A DNA stretch of 64,000 bases, taken from NCBI RefSeq assembly GCF_014692875.1, contig NZ_CP061171.1, forward strand, positions 1,550,001 through 1,614,000, read 5' to 3'. The position numbers and the translations under genes are program-made. Below are positions 20,411-30,273 of the stretch, piece after piece; the first letter of the stretch is position 1; every line of letters starts with the position of its first letter. Under the pieces are notes generated by a model. It did not search any database, was not told the DNA's origin, and worked only from the letters and a program-made list of their open reading frames with translations. This DNA comes from Pedobacter riviphilus. GTDB lineage: Bacteria > Bacteroidota > Bacteroidia > Sphingobacteriales > Sphingobacteriaceae.

Positions 20411-23400
20411 ATGAAATATATATATCAATATTTACTGGTGTTGTTTGTACTTTTAACCTCCAATTTGGTTATGGCACAGAACCAGGTCGTATCCGGTACT
20501 GTTAGCGATGCTACAGGCCCATTGTAGGCGCTTCTGTAAAAGAGAAAGGTTTGGCAACTAATGGGGTGGTTACCGATGGAAAGGGAAATTATACCCTTCG
20601 TTTAAAAGGAAGTAGTGGCATCATCGTGGTTTCTTTTGTAGGTGCAATTCCAAAAGAGGTTGTAGTTGGCAATAGAAAAACCGTTAATGTTCAGTTGGAG
20701 GATGATGTGCAGGGCTTAGAGCAGGTAGTGGTTATCGGGTACGGTAAACAGAAAAAAATAACCCTCACCGGATCTATGAGTACCATTACAGGTGCAGATA
20801 TCCGTCAGAATCCATCTGCCAGTTTACAAAATACATTGGTGGGCAGGTTACCGGGTTTCTTCTCTCAACAACGTTCTGGTGCGCCTGGTTCCGATGGAGC
20901 TACATTTTTTATTCGAGGGATAAGCTCATACAATGGCGGTTCTACTACACCTTTGATCATCGTTGATGACATTGAATACAGTCCTGAACAGTTTGCCGCA
21001 ATTGATGCAAATGAAGTAGAAAACATCAGTATACTTAAAGATGCTGCAACTACTGCAATTTACGGTATTAAAGGTGCAAATGGTGTAGTAGTGGTTACCA
21101 CGAGAAGAGGTAAGTTGGGAATACCACAGATTACTTTCAGAAGTGAGTATAGTGTAATGCAACCTACGGTTATGCCAAAATTTTTAGATGCTTACGAATC
21201 TGCAAAATTGTATAACCAGGCCAGGGCAAATGACGGGCTTGCACCAAGGTTTACTGAAACAGACCTGCAAAAATACCAGGATGGATCTGATCCATACGGA
21301 CATCCGAACAATGATTGGAAAAAGATTCTCTTCAAAGATTTCAGCAGTCAGATAAAAGGTAATTTCGATATCTCTGGAGGTACCGAAAAAGTAAAATATT
21401 TTGTTTCCGCAGGTTTTCTCTATCAAGATGGGATGTTGCGCAATTATGGCGAGGAACAGGGCGTAAATTCAAATTTTTATTATAATCGCTATAATTACCG
21501 TTCAAATCTCGATATCAAAGCGACCAATACAATGGATATCAGAATCGATTTATATGGTAACCTGGGGGTAACTAATACCAATAACATCGGTAGTGCCTTT
21601 GGTTATAACGATATCTTTTACGATTATGTAAGTTTCGCTTCGTTAGCCCCATTCAATTATCCAGTTTACAATCCTGATGGAACTTTTGGTTATAGCAAAT
21701 GGCAACGGGATGAAAATCCAAACTACAATCAGAATAATATTGTTGGAAGGATTACTCACTATGGTTATAATCGTAAATATGGCAACAACATGAATCTGGT
21801 TGCCAATGTGAACCAGAAATTGGATTTCATTACCAAAGGCTTATCGATAAAGGGAGTGCTCTCGTATGCGAGTACATATGATTATACCAGAAGTATGACA
21901 AGAGATCAGTTCCCATCCTTTATTTACAATTCAGATAACAACACTTACGAGCCAAGAGATCCGAATATTTACCGTGTTAGAAGATATTTTATTGGTTACA
22001 ACGCTGGTAGTACCATTAGAAACTTAACTACTCAGGCCATTTTAAGTTATGATAGGAGCTTTGGTAGCCACCACGTTTATGGAACAGCATTAACCAATAT
22101 CAATACCGTAATTAAATACAATGATAATGCTGTATATAACTTTGTTCCTAATAATTTTAAAGGTTATACGGGACGGGTAGGCTACGATTATGCAGATAAA
22201 TATTTATTTCAATTTAATGCCGCCTATAATGGTTCAGATCGCTTTGTAAGTAAGAAAAAGTATGGGTTTTTCCCTGCTGCATCTGCAGGATGGGTGGTGT
22301 CGAATGAGGAATTCTGGAAGGATAACGTAAAATTTGTCGATTTCTTAAAGTTTAGGGGCTCATATGGTATAGTAGGTAATGATCGTATAGGAGATGGTTT
22401 TAACTATTATTATCAGCAAAACTATAGTGGTGGTAATAATGCATCATTTGGCTATTCAGATAATACACAGACTGGTCTTGTGGAAGGTACCTTGGGTAAT
22501 GATGATGTTACCTGGGAAAAGGAAAAAAAAGTAGATGTAGCCATGGAATTTGGCTTGCTTGGAAGTAAAATCACAGGTTCAATAGATTTATTCCACAATG
22601 TGAGAAGTGATATTTTAACTTCAAGAGGAACGGTTTCATCAATTTTTGGTGTTGGCCTGCCTCCGGTAAATCTGGGTAAAGTACAAAATCAGGGTGGTGA
22701 GATCGAGATCAGTTATAGAGATAAGATCGGCAATGTCGATTTTTCTGTAAGGGCAAATTACTCGCTGGCCAAAAATAAGATTCTTTACCGCGACGAACCT
22801 ACTCCTGCTTATCCTTACCAAGCATTTACAGGTAACAGTATTGGCCAGATCTTAACCTATCAATGGATTGGTTTTTATACCTCTGCTGCTGATATTGCTT
22901 CAAGTCCAGTTCCACAAACTACACCAAGAATCGGTGATTTAAAATATGCCGATTTAAACGGTGATGGTAAAATTGATGGTTATGATATGTCAATAAACGG
23001 AAACCCTAATCTACCGAACACAAATTATGGCCTGGAACTTCGCACCAATTATAAAAACTTCGGTTTAAGTTTGTTATTCCAGGCAGCTACGAACTTTAAC
23101 GTACGCGGGGTAGCAGAAGCCATTCAGGCATTCGCTTCTAACCTTACATCGATCCACCAAAACTCGTGGACACCGGCCCTTGGCGATGCAGCACAATATC
23201 CGCTGCTTTCTTTAAGCCCGGGTTTAAGTAGTCCTTCTGCTTATCCATCAACATTCTGGCTGGTTTCAGGAAATTATCTTCGATTAAAGAACGCAGAGTT
23301 CAGTTACAATTTTCCTCAAAAGCTTACCGAAAGATTAAAAGTGCAGAGCATCCGTACCTATATCAATGGTTATAATCTCCTTACTTGGTCTAGCCTAGAT

Positions 23401-23499
23401 AAACGCTATCAATTTGATCCAGAGTCAAACTCAGGGCAGGATAGGATTAAATATCCACCGCAAAAAATGATCAATTTAGGTTTAAGTGTTACATTTTGA
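20411..23499 (+). pseudogene. SusC-like TonB-dependent importer (second pair), frameshifted
   Basis: The true start is the ATG at 20411 (signal peptide MKYIYQYLLVLFVLLTSNL, ending near MAQ). After VVSGTVSDATGP the frame stops at a TAG; adding one C to the CCC at 20518-20520 gives GPIVGASVKEKGL and a 1029-aa SusC. The rest is intact: carboxypeptidase-regulatory domain, VVVIGYGKQKK TonB-box-like segment, plug with PLIIVDDIEY and SILKDAATTAIYGIKGANGVVVVTTRRG, and a full barrel to the last strand LGLSVTF. The intact remainder suggests either a sequencing error or a very recent mutation. Confidence 0.85.
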
Positions 23500-23511
23500 T
23501 AATTAATTGAC

Positions 23512-25257
23512 ATGAAAAGAATAATATTAATGATATGTGTATGTGCTTCAATTGTGGCATGTAAAAAAAACAGTGATTTTTTAGATAGTAAAGCTGATAC
23601 GGGTGAAACAGAAGCTACGGTATTTTCGGATAGTTTAAAATCTATGCGTTTTCTTACCCAGATTTATAGTTCGGCATCCTATAGCTTTGCAAAAGGCCGC
23701 TTTAGTAGCCATGGCAATACCGAAATGGCTACCGATGATGCAGAATACGCATATTCAGGACCAACGCAAAATGCCGTGATTATGTATAACGGAACACTTT
23801 CGCCCACTAATTTTTGGAGTGGCGGCGGCTTGCCCGATTTTTGGACTACCCCTTACACAAATATCCGTAGAGTAAATCTAATGTTGTCTAAACTACCGAT
23901 TATTCCACTTTCTGAAGCCAAAAAGAAACGCATTACTGGCGAATTGAGGTTTTTACGGGCATGGTATTACCATTTATTATTGATCAATTTTGGCGGAATT
24001 CCACTTGAAGGCGATAATGTTTATGGCATTACCGATGTGATCGATCTTCCACGTTCAACATTTGAAGAATCGGTTAATTATATCACTGCCGAACTGGATG
24101 CGGCTGCAAATATTTTACCCGTTACCACTGATTATGCTGAGCAGGATTATGGTAGAGTAACTAAAGGCGCATGTTTAGCCTTGAAATCGAGAGTTTTATT
24201 ATATGGGGCTAGTCCATTGTTTAATGGTGGAGCCATTTCGCAGGCCTCAGCCGCAGTAAAACCAGTTGTTAGTTATCCAAGTTATAGCGTGGCGCGTTGG
24301 CAAAAAGCAGCCGATGCGGCAGAAGCATTAATTAATACTGGTACTTACAGTTTGTTCGAAGACAATACAACCGCACCAGGTTATGGTTTTTACAATGTGT
24401 TTTTGAAGAGGGTTAATTCGGAGTATATTTTTACATTTAATAGGCCCTCTAACCGCGATTTCGAAGGGTATTATAATCCACCTTCAAGGGGAGGCGCAAA
24501 AAACTCTACACCAACCCAACAACTGGCTGCAGCTTTCCCAATGAAAAATGGAAAAGCAATTACGGATCCTACATCTGGATATGATGCCACAAATCCTTAT
24601 GCAAACCGCGATCCAAGATTTGGCTATTCCATTATTTTTAATCAGTCACTATATTACAGCACTACAACGAGTACCAAAATTCCGGTAAATACCTATAATG
24701 GAGCTGCAACCGACGGTTATACTTCGAACGGAACAGGACCAACCACTACAGGTTATTATGCCCGCAAAATGTGCGATGAAAACATTTCAAGTAACAGTTC
24801 TTTCAATACCGAAAGAGGCTGGCCACTGATTCGCTATGCAGAAATTTTGTTGAATTATGCCGAAGCCATTAACGAAACTGGGCAAACAGCATTGGCTTAT
24901 CCAAAACTGGTAGCCATCCGTAAAAGAGCAGGTATTACTGCAGGTGCCGATAATTTATATGGTTTAAAAGCCAACATGACCGTTGATGAGATGAGAGCGG
25001 TAATACAGAACGAACGCCGCATTGAACTGATGAACGAAGATCACCGCTGGAACGACATTAGAAGATGGAAAATCGCAGTGGATGTAAACAATGGCTATAA
25101 TAAAGCGATTAACATTACAAAAACGGGCAACGTGTACACTTATCAGGTGGTAAATACCATCCGCATGCACGTTTTTAATCCTCAACATTATTTAATGCCG
25201 ATTCCACAATCGGAAGTTTCCAAAATGCCTTCAATGTTGCAGAATCCTGGCTATTAA
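23512..25257 (+). CDS. SusD/RagB-like surface lipoprotein (second pair)
   Basis: 581 aa. MKRIILMICVCASIVAC is a short lipoprotein signal. SusD helices are seen in RITGELRFLRAWYYHLLLIN and the C-terminal block in LNYAEAINETG and NERRIELMNEDHRWNDIRRWK. It starts 12 bp after the second SusC stop and is followed by a terminator, so it closes the operon. Sequence similarity to the first SusD is only moderate, so the two pairs probably take up different fragments of the same or related glycans. Confidence 0.95.
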   Translation: MKRIILMICVCASIVACKKNSDFLDSKADTGETEATVFSDSLKSMRFLTQIYSSASYSFAKGRFSSHGNTEMATDDAEYAYSGPTQNAVIMYNGTLSPTNFWSGGGLPDFWTTPYTNIRRVNLMLSKLPIIPLSEAKKKRITGELRFLRAWYYHLLLINFGGIPLEGDNVYGITDVIDLPRSTFEESVNYITAELDAAANILPVTTDYAEQDYGRVTKGACLALKSRVLLYGASPLFNGGAISQASAAVKPVVSYPSYSVARWQKAADAAEALINTGTYSLFEDNTTAPGYGFYNVFLKRVNSEYIFTFNRPSNRDFEGYYNPPSRGGAKNSTPTQQLAAAFPMKNGKAITDPTSGYDATNPYANRDPRFGYSIIFNQSLYYSTTTSTKIPVNTYNGAATDGYTSNGTGPTTTGYYARKMCDENISSNSSFNTERGWPLIRYAEILLNYAEAINETGQTALAYPKLVAIRKRAGITAGADNLYGLKANMTVDEMRAVIQNERRIELMNEDHRWNDIRRWKIAVDVNNGYNKAINITKTGNVYTYQVVNTIRMHVFNPQHYLMPIPQSEVSKMPSMLQNPGY

Positions 25258-25274
25258 TTTAATATGGTTAGTGG

Positions 25275-25308
25275 ATCGGGTCGCCATAATTGACGGCCCG
25301 ATTTTTTT
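25275..25308 (+). terminator. Rho-independent terminator after the second susD
   Basis: A 9-bp stem (ATCGGGTCG with CGGCCCGAT, one G-T pair) is followed by seven T. It sits 17 bp after the susD stop codon. Confidence 0.8.
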
Positions 25309-25372
25309 ATGGTCTCGAATGTTCCAATATGCCTATTTTTATTAAATTGAAATCTTAGTGTAAAAATTTCCA

Positions 25373-26230
25373 ATGCAAAATAAAATCAAGCTTTTTGTTC
25401 TTTTATTATCAGTTGCTTCTATATCTTCCTGCACCATTAATAAGGAACAGAATTTTTCGAATGCCTATGTTAAGGAAGGTTATAAACTGGTTTGGAGTGA
25501 TGAATTTAATAAAGATGGTGCTCCCGATCCAGCCAATTGGGATTATGAGAAAGGTTTTGTCCGTAACGAAGAGCTGCAATGGTATCAACCAGAAAATGCT
25601 TTCTGCAAAGATGGTAAATTGATTATTGAAGCTAGAAAAGAAGTAAAACCTAATCCGCTATATGTAGAAGGGAGTAAAGATTGGCGTAAAAAAACTCAAA
25701 ATATCGAATATACCTCGGCATGTATCATCACTAAAGGTTTACAGAGCTGGCAATATGGGCGATTTGAGATGAGAGGAAAAATTGATATCTCGGATGGGCT
25801 CTGGCCTGCATTTTGGACACTGGGTGTAAAAGGCCGCTGGCCTGCAAATGGGGAAATCGATATTATGGAATACTACCAGGGAAAATTATTGGCCAATATC
25901 GCAAGTTTAGGACCCGATAAAAAGGCAAAATGGTTTAGTAATACAAAACCTGTAGCCGGATTGGGCGGTAAAAAATGGGCAGCTGAATTTCATGTATGGC
26001 GCATGGATTGGGATGAGAAAGCTATTAGTCTGTTTGTTGATGGAATGCTCTTGAATAAAACCAATTTAAGCGACCTTAAAAATGATGATGGTTTAGATTT
26101 TCATCCTTTTAAACAAAAACATTACATCTTGTTCGATCTGGCTATGGGTGGCATGAACGGTGGACCATTAAATAATACTAAATTCCCTAATAGGATGGAG
26201 ATAGATTACGTTAGAGTATACCAGAAATAG
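25373..26230 (+). CDS. GH16 endo-glycanase lipoprotein
   Basis: 285 aa with a lipoprotein signal (SVASISSC), so it is likely anchored in the outer membrane. The GH16 catalytic motif GEIDIMEYY gives Glu161, Asp163 and Glu166. Flanking family stretches are YKLVWSDEFNKDG, YGRFEMRGKIDIS and GLWPAFWTLG. GH16 enzymes cleave beta-1,3 or beta-1,4 bonds in glucans or galactans. With GH35, a galactanase-like GH43 and the gal genes near, an endo-beta-galactanase is my preference over laminarinase, but sequence alone does not decide. It has its own transcription unit after the terminator. Confidence 0.92.
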   Translation: MQNKIKLFVLLLSVASISSCTINKEQNFSNAYVKEGYKLVWSDEFNKDGAPDPANWDYEKGFVRNEELQWYQPENAFCKDGKLIIEARKEVKPNPLYVEGSKDWRKKTQNIEYTSACIITKGLQSWQYGRFEMRGKIDISDGLWPAFWTLGVKGRWPANGEIDIMEYYQGKLLANIASLGPDKKAKWFSNTKPVAGLGGKKWAAEFHVWRMDWDEKAISLFVDGMLLNKTNLSDLKNDDGLDFHPFKQKHYILFDLAMGGMNGGPLNNTKFPNRMEIDYVRVYQK

Positions 26231-26311
26231 ATTTTAGATTTCACAGGTTTTTAAACGGCAGCCCACAATGAGGCCCATTAAAAACAATATTGACACCTGT
26301 GAGGTCTTGAA

Positions 26312-26353
26312 AATAGAAAGAGCCATGGTTTAATTTTCATGGCTCTTTCTATT
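26312..26353. terminator. Bidirectional terminator between GH16 and OmpA genes
   Basis: A perfect 16-bp stem, including AGAAAGAGCCATG and CATGGCTCTTTCT, surrounds a 10-nt loop and has A/T runs on both sides. It lies between two convergent genes and can serve both. Confidence 0.85.
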
Positions 26354-26369
26354 GTATTTTTTTTAAGCA

Positions 26370-26900
26370 TTAATTCTGAACTTTTATTTCAGTTCTTCTG
26401 TTCAGTATTCTACCTTCTTCGCTGGCATTGCTGCTAATAGGTTCTTTTTCGCCATGGCCAACAACTGTGAAATTATTTCCGTTTAAGCCGGCGTTTATAA
26501 AGTACGATTTTACTGCGTTTGCACGATCAACAGAAAGTTGCATGTTGTGCTCTGGTGTACCTTCGGCAGATGAGTGGCCATTAAGGATAAATTTTGTGTT
26601 TGGCGATTTTTTCATTTCTGTAACGGCCTTATCCAGGATAGAGAATGATGATGTTTTAAGTACAAATGAATTAAACTCGAATTGAATATTATCTAAGTTA
26701 AAATTGGGCTTTTCTGCTGGAGCAGGAGCTTCTTCTTTCTCTGGTGCTGGCGCTGGTTTTTTCTCTTCTACCGGTGGCGCTGGTTTTTCAACAGGTGCTG
26801 GAGTAGGTTTTGCTACCAGTTTTTTTGTTTTACAAGAGTACATCGTAAGGGTAAACAAAGCTAGGAACGTAGTAAATAAAAGGTTTTTGATAATGTTCAT
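26370..26900 (-). CDS. OmpA-family peptidoglycan-associated lipoprotein
   Basis: I choose the start at 26900 because MNIIKNLLFTTFLALFTLTMYSC is a clean lipoprotein signal. A Pro/Ala/Glu/Lys-rich linker (about residues 28-65) leads to an OmpA C-terminal domain (about 70-176) with FILNGHSSAEGTPEHNMQLS and SVDRANAVKSYF, ending in NRRTEIKV. Such proteins tie the outer membrane to peptidoglycan. The linker is low-complexity PAPVEKPAPPVEE. It has no evident link to the sugar locus. Confidence 0.9.
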   Translation of the reverse strand: MNIIKNLLFTTFLALFTLTMYSCKTKKLVAKPTPAPVEKPAPPVEEKKPAPAPEKEEAPAPAEKPNFNLDNIQFEFNSFVLKTSSFSILDKAVTEMKKSPNTKFILNGHSSAEGTPEHNMQLSVDRANAVKSYFINAGLNGNNFTVVGHGEKEPISSNASEEGRILNRRTEIKVQN

Positions 26901-27150
26901 GTTTAAGATTAATTTAAGTTTATCGTGTGTTTGTTGCCCAAACATACTAATAAATGATTTACAGCTATAACGATGTTTTTTTTAAGAACTTATGTTTATC
27001 CTCTTAATCCCCAAAATTTAATAAACATTTTCTGAAGCGGTTTTACCTTATGGTAATGATGAACAGTATTCTTTTCCATAAGTCTGGACATAGAAATTTA
27101 ATCAGTTTACGATACAAACTGATTAAATAAATTGATCTGGAAAAAAATGA

Positions 27151-27849
27151 TTAGGCCTTTAAATTTGGCATTAAGTTTAAGAATGCCTGCGAATTAGCAT
27201 TGTATTTCTTTTTATCTAATTTAAAATAGAATGCTCCCTTTTTAGAGCCTGTTCTATCTTTTTCGGCCAGTTTAATTAATAATCCCGTTGAAGTAATTTT
27301 TCGACTGAAATTTCTGGTATCGATTTTAGTATCGTTTACCTCCTCAAAAAGAATATGCAACTGTGGAATTGTAAATTTTTTAGGCAGCATCTCGAACAAA
27401 ATAGGATGGAGGGCAGCTTTATATCTTAGTTTTTTTCGTGCATCAGCAACCATTTGGTTATGGTCGAAAATAAGTTTCGGCTTATCATTGATCAAAAACC
27501 ATTCGGCCTTATAGTCGTCGTTTAACTGTGCCTCGTATTTGTGTATGTCAATAAGGGCAAAATATCCAACAGAAAGTGTTCTTTCAATTGGGTCGCGGCC
27601 AGGTTCTCCATAAATCTGCATCTGCTCCAGGTAAACGCCCTCTAAACCTGTCATTTTTTTGAGCACCCTATTTGCCGCATCATCCGGGCTTTCATCAGCG
27701 CCTACAAAGCCTCCCATTAAACTCCATTTGTTTATTTCGGGTTCTAAACCCCGCTTAACCAATAGAATTTTAAGGTGTTCACCATCAAATCCAAACACTA
27801 TACAATCAACAGCAACAAGATAATGCGGTTGCCTGGAATATTCAATCAT
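27151..27849 (-). CDS. Nudix-domain transcriptional regulator (NrtR/AraR type)
   Basis: 232 aa. The N-terminal Nudix domain holds a degenerate Nudix box (GGFVGADESPDDAANRVLKKMTGL), lacking the usual REx2EE catalytic core, so it is likely a ligand-binding rather than hydrolytic domain. The C-terminal third is a winged helix (NFSRKITSTGLLIKLAEKDR). This is the NrtR-type arrangement, which in Bacteroidota includes an L-arabinose regulator. Here it is divergent from galT-galK-symporter with a long palindrome in between, so a galactose or arabinose response is the likely role. Confidence 0.85.
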   Translation of the reverse strand: MIEYSRQPHYLVAVDCIVFGFDGEHLKILLVKRGLEPEINKWSLMGGFVGADESPDDAANRVLKKMTGLEGVYLEQMQIYGEPGRDPIERTLSVGYFALIDIHKYEAQLNDDYKAEWFLINDKPKLIFDHNQMVADARKKLRYKAALHPILFEMLPKKFTIPQLHILFEEVNDTKIDTRNFSRKITSTGLLIKLAEKDRTGSKKGAFYFKLDKKKYNANSQAFLNLMPNLKA

Positions 27850-27900
27850 TTTTTATCAAGATTTTAATGGGCTTAATATGTTCAAATTTTCACGAAAATA

Positions 27901-27943
27901 AAAATTATTATTAATTGTCGTTTTGACAATTAATAATAATTTT
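27901..27943. promoter_or_regulatory. Palindromic operator between regulator and galT
   Basis: Perfect 19-bp arms, AAAATTATTATTAATTGTC and its reverse complement, flank GTTTT. The core reads TTGTC-N5-GACAA. A -7-like ATAATTTG follows directly at 27944-27952, so a bound protein would block galT transcription. The likely binder is the adjacent Nudix regulator. Confidence 0.75.
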
Positions 27944-28009
27944 ATAATTTGGCGCATTGGATAGGTTAAGCCATGTGGCTTCCTTTTTCTAACCAATTGA
28001 AAACATAAA

Positions 28010-29071
28010 ATGAACCAAACATTCGAATTAGACAGTAACCCACATACCAGGCTTAACATATTAACCGGCGAGTGGGTTTTGGTATCACCACACCGCACTA
28101 AAAGGCCATGGCAAGGCAAGGTTGAAGACATCACACCAGATAACCGCCCCGAATATGATCCTAAATGTTATTTATGCCCTGGAAATGGTAGGGCAGATGG
28201 CGACAGTAACCCGGAATATACCGATAGCTTTGTTTTTAACAACGATTTTGCTGCTTTGTTGCAAGATACACCAGCTGGTGAAATGAATGAAGGTGATTTA
28301 TTGGTAGCCAACAACCAGCGTGGTCTTTGTAGAGTAATCAGCTTTAGTCCTAAACATAATCTAACTCTTCCCGAAATGAGTGTAGAGGCCATAACAGCTG
28401 TGGTTAACGTTTGGCAGAATGAATTTAATAGCCTGGCGGAAAACGACTGGATCAAATACATTCAGATTTTCGAGAATAAGGGCGAAATAATGGGCTGTAG
28501 CAACCCGCATCCGCATGGACAAATCTGGTCGCAGGGCGATATTCCTTTAGAAATTGCCAAAGAAACCGAACGCCAGAAAACTTACTATGCCATTCATAGA
28601 AGAAGTTTACTTGCCGATTATTTAAAGCTGGAGCAAAAGAAAAATGAGCGCATTATATTTGAAAACGATCATTTTGCAGTGCTTGTGCCTTTTTGGGCAG
28701 TTTGGCCATACGAAACCATGATTATCAGCAAACGCCATGTAAATAGCATTAAATTGTTTACAGCGGCGGAAAAGAAATCGCTGGCAGAAGCCATTAAAAT
28801 ACTCACCACAAAATACGATAACCTGTTCGAAACCTCATTCCCATACTCTGCAGGTATGCATCAGGCACCGGTAAACAATAGTTATTACCCTGAATGGCAT
28901 TGGCACATGCATTTTTATCCACCATTATTGCGCTCGGCATCAGTTAAAAAATTTATGGTGGGTTACGAGATGCTGGCTAACCCTCAGCGTGATATCACTC
29001 CCGAGTTTGCGGCAAACCGCCTGAAAGAAATGTCTACTATACACTATAAAACCAGCAAGGCTGAAGACTAA
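28010..29071 (+). CDS. galT: Galactose-1-phosphate uridylyltransferase
   Basis: 353 aa. It exchanges UMP between UDP-glucose and galactose-1-phosphate in the Leloir pathway. The active-site motif SNPHPHGQIW holds the nucleophilic histidine, and LTGEWVLVSPHRTKRPW, CYLCPGN (Cys pair) and the C-terminal EWHWHMHFYPP are also present. Length fits the family. galK begins 12 bp downstream, and expression is likely controlled by the upstream palindrome. Confidence 0.97.
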   Translation: MNQTFELDSNPHTRLNILTGEWVLVSPHRTKRPWQGKVEDITPDNRPEYDPKCYLCPGNGRADGDSNPEYTDSFVFNNDFAALLQDTPAGEMNEGDLLVANNQRGLCRVISFSPKHNLTLPEMSVEAITAVVNVWQNEFNSLAENDWIKYIQIFENKGEIMGCSNPHPHGQIWSQGDIPLEIAKETERQKTYYAIHRRSLLADYLKLEQKKNERIIFENDHFAVLVPFWAVWPYETMIISKRHVNSIKLFTAAEKKSLAEAIKILTTKYDNLFETSFPYSAGMHQAPVNNSYYPEWHWHMHFYPPLLRSASVKKFMVGYEMLANPQRDITPEFAANRLKEMSTIHYKTSKAED

Positions 29072-29083
29072 AATTATTAAACA

Positions 29084-30235
29084 ATGAATGCACAACATTT
29101 TAAAAGTACGTTTAAAAGACTTTTTAATGCCGAACCTATTTTGGTCCGTTCGCCAGGAAGGATTAATATTATTGGCGAACATACCGATTACAATGGTGGT
29201 TTTGTAATGCCTGCCGCCATTGATAAGGCCATTTACGTGGCCATATCAAAAAGAGAAGATGATGAAATTCATTTGTTTTCAGAGAGTTATCAGCAGTTTG
29301 ATATCTCATCGATAAAAAGCTTAAGCAAATCAGAAAATAGTTGGGCAAACTACATTTTAGGTGTGGCCGATCAGTTAAAAGAAAGAGGCTATCAATTGGG
29401 AGGCTTTAACTTTTATATCGATGGCGACGTGCCTTTAGGTGCAGGTTTATCATCATCAGCAGCTGTAGAGTGTGCAACGGGTTTTGCACTCGATCAGCTT
29501 TTTTCGCTTGAAGTTTCCAAAATGGATCTTGCTTTAATTGCCCAAAAGGCTGAACAGACTTTTGCTGGTGTTAACTGTGGTATCATGGATCAGTTTGCCT
29601 CTGTATTTGGCAAGAAAGATCAGGCCATCATGCTTGATTGCCGATCGATGAAACACATTTATATCCCTTTAAAATTAGATGGTTACAAACTGTTGCTTTT
29701 AAATACGAATATAAAGCACGCCCTTGCAGATTCGGCTTATAATAAAAGAAGAGCCCAATGCGAGCAAGGTGTAGCCTGGGTAAAAGAACATTACCCTAAC
29801 GTAAATACATTACGCGATATAGATCTAAGTATGTTAGAAGTTTATGTTAAGCCAAAAGATGAAGATGTATTCGCAAAATGCAGTTTTGTAGTGAAAGAAA
29901 TCGGGCGTTTACTTACAGCGGCAGAACAACTTGAAAACGGCAATCTGCAAGGTTTAGGAAATTTGATGTTCGAAACACACGAAGGTTTAAGTAAAGATTA
30001 TGAAGTTAGTTGCAAAGAATTGGATTTCTTGGTTGAAGCGGTTAAACCACTAGACTACGTACTGGGTGCCAGAATGATGGGCGGTGGTTTTGGTGGTTGT
30101 ACCATCAATATTGTTAAAGAAGAAAAAATTGCAGACTTAATTGAAGCGTTATCTTCAAAATATTTATTGCAGTTCGGCCTCAAGCTTGATTCTTACACTG
30201 TTCAAACCGATAACGGAACCAGTTTATTCAATTAA
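29084..30235 (+). CDS. galK: Galactokinase
   Basis: 383 aa of the GHMP kinase family. SPGRINIIGEHTDYNGGFVMPAAID is the galactokinase signature region, PLGAGLSSSAA the phosphate loop and MMGGGFGGCTI the third motif. It phosphorylates galactose for galT. It is the middle gene of a galT-galK-symporter operon with 12 and 38 bp gaps. No galM or galE is present in the window. Confidence 0.97.
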   Translation: MNAQHFKSTFKRLFNAEPILVRSPGRINIIGEHTDYNGGFVMPAAIDKAIYVAISKREDDEIHLFSESYQQFDISSIKSLSKSENSWANYILGVADQLKERGYQLGGFNFYIDGDVPLGAGLSSSAAVECATGFALDQLFSLEVSKMDLALIAQKAEQTFAGVNCGIMDQFASVFGKKDQAIMLDCRSMKHIYIPLKLDGYKLLLLNTNIKHALADSAYNKRRAQCEQGVAWVKEHYPNVNTLRDIDLSMLEVYVKPKDEDVFAKCSFVVKEIGRLLTAAEQLENGNLQGLGNLMFETHEGLSKDYEVSCKELDFLVEAVKPLDYVLGARMMGGGFGGCTINIVKEEKIADLIEALSSKYLLQFGLKLDSYTVQTDNGTSLFN

Positions 30236-30273
30236 AATTTAAACAATCCAAGGTATACTAACCAAATAAATCA

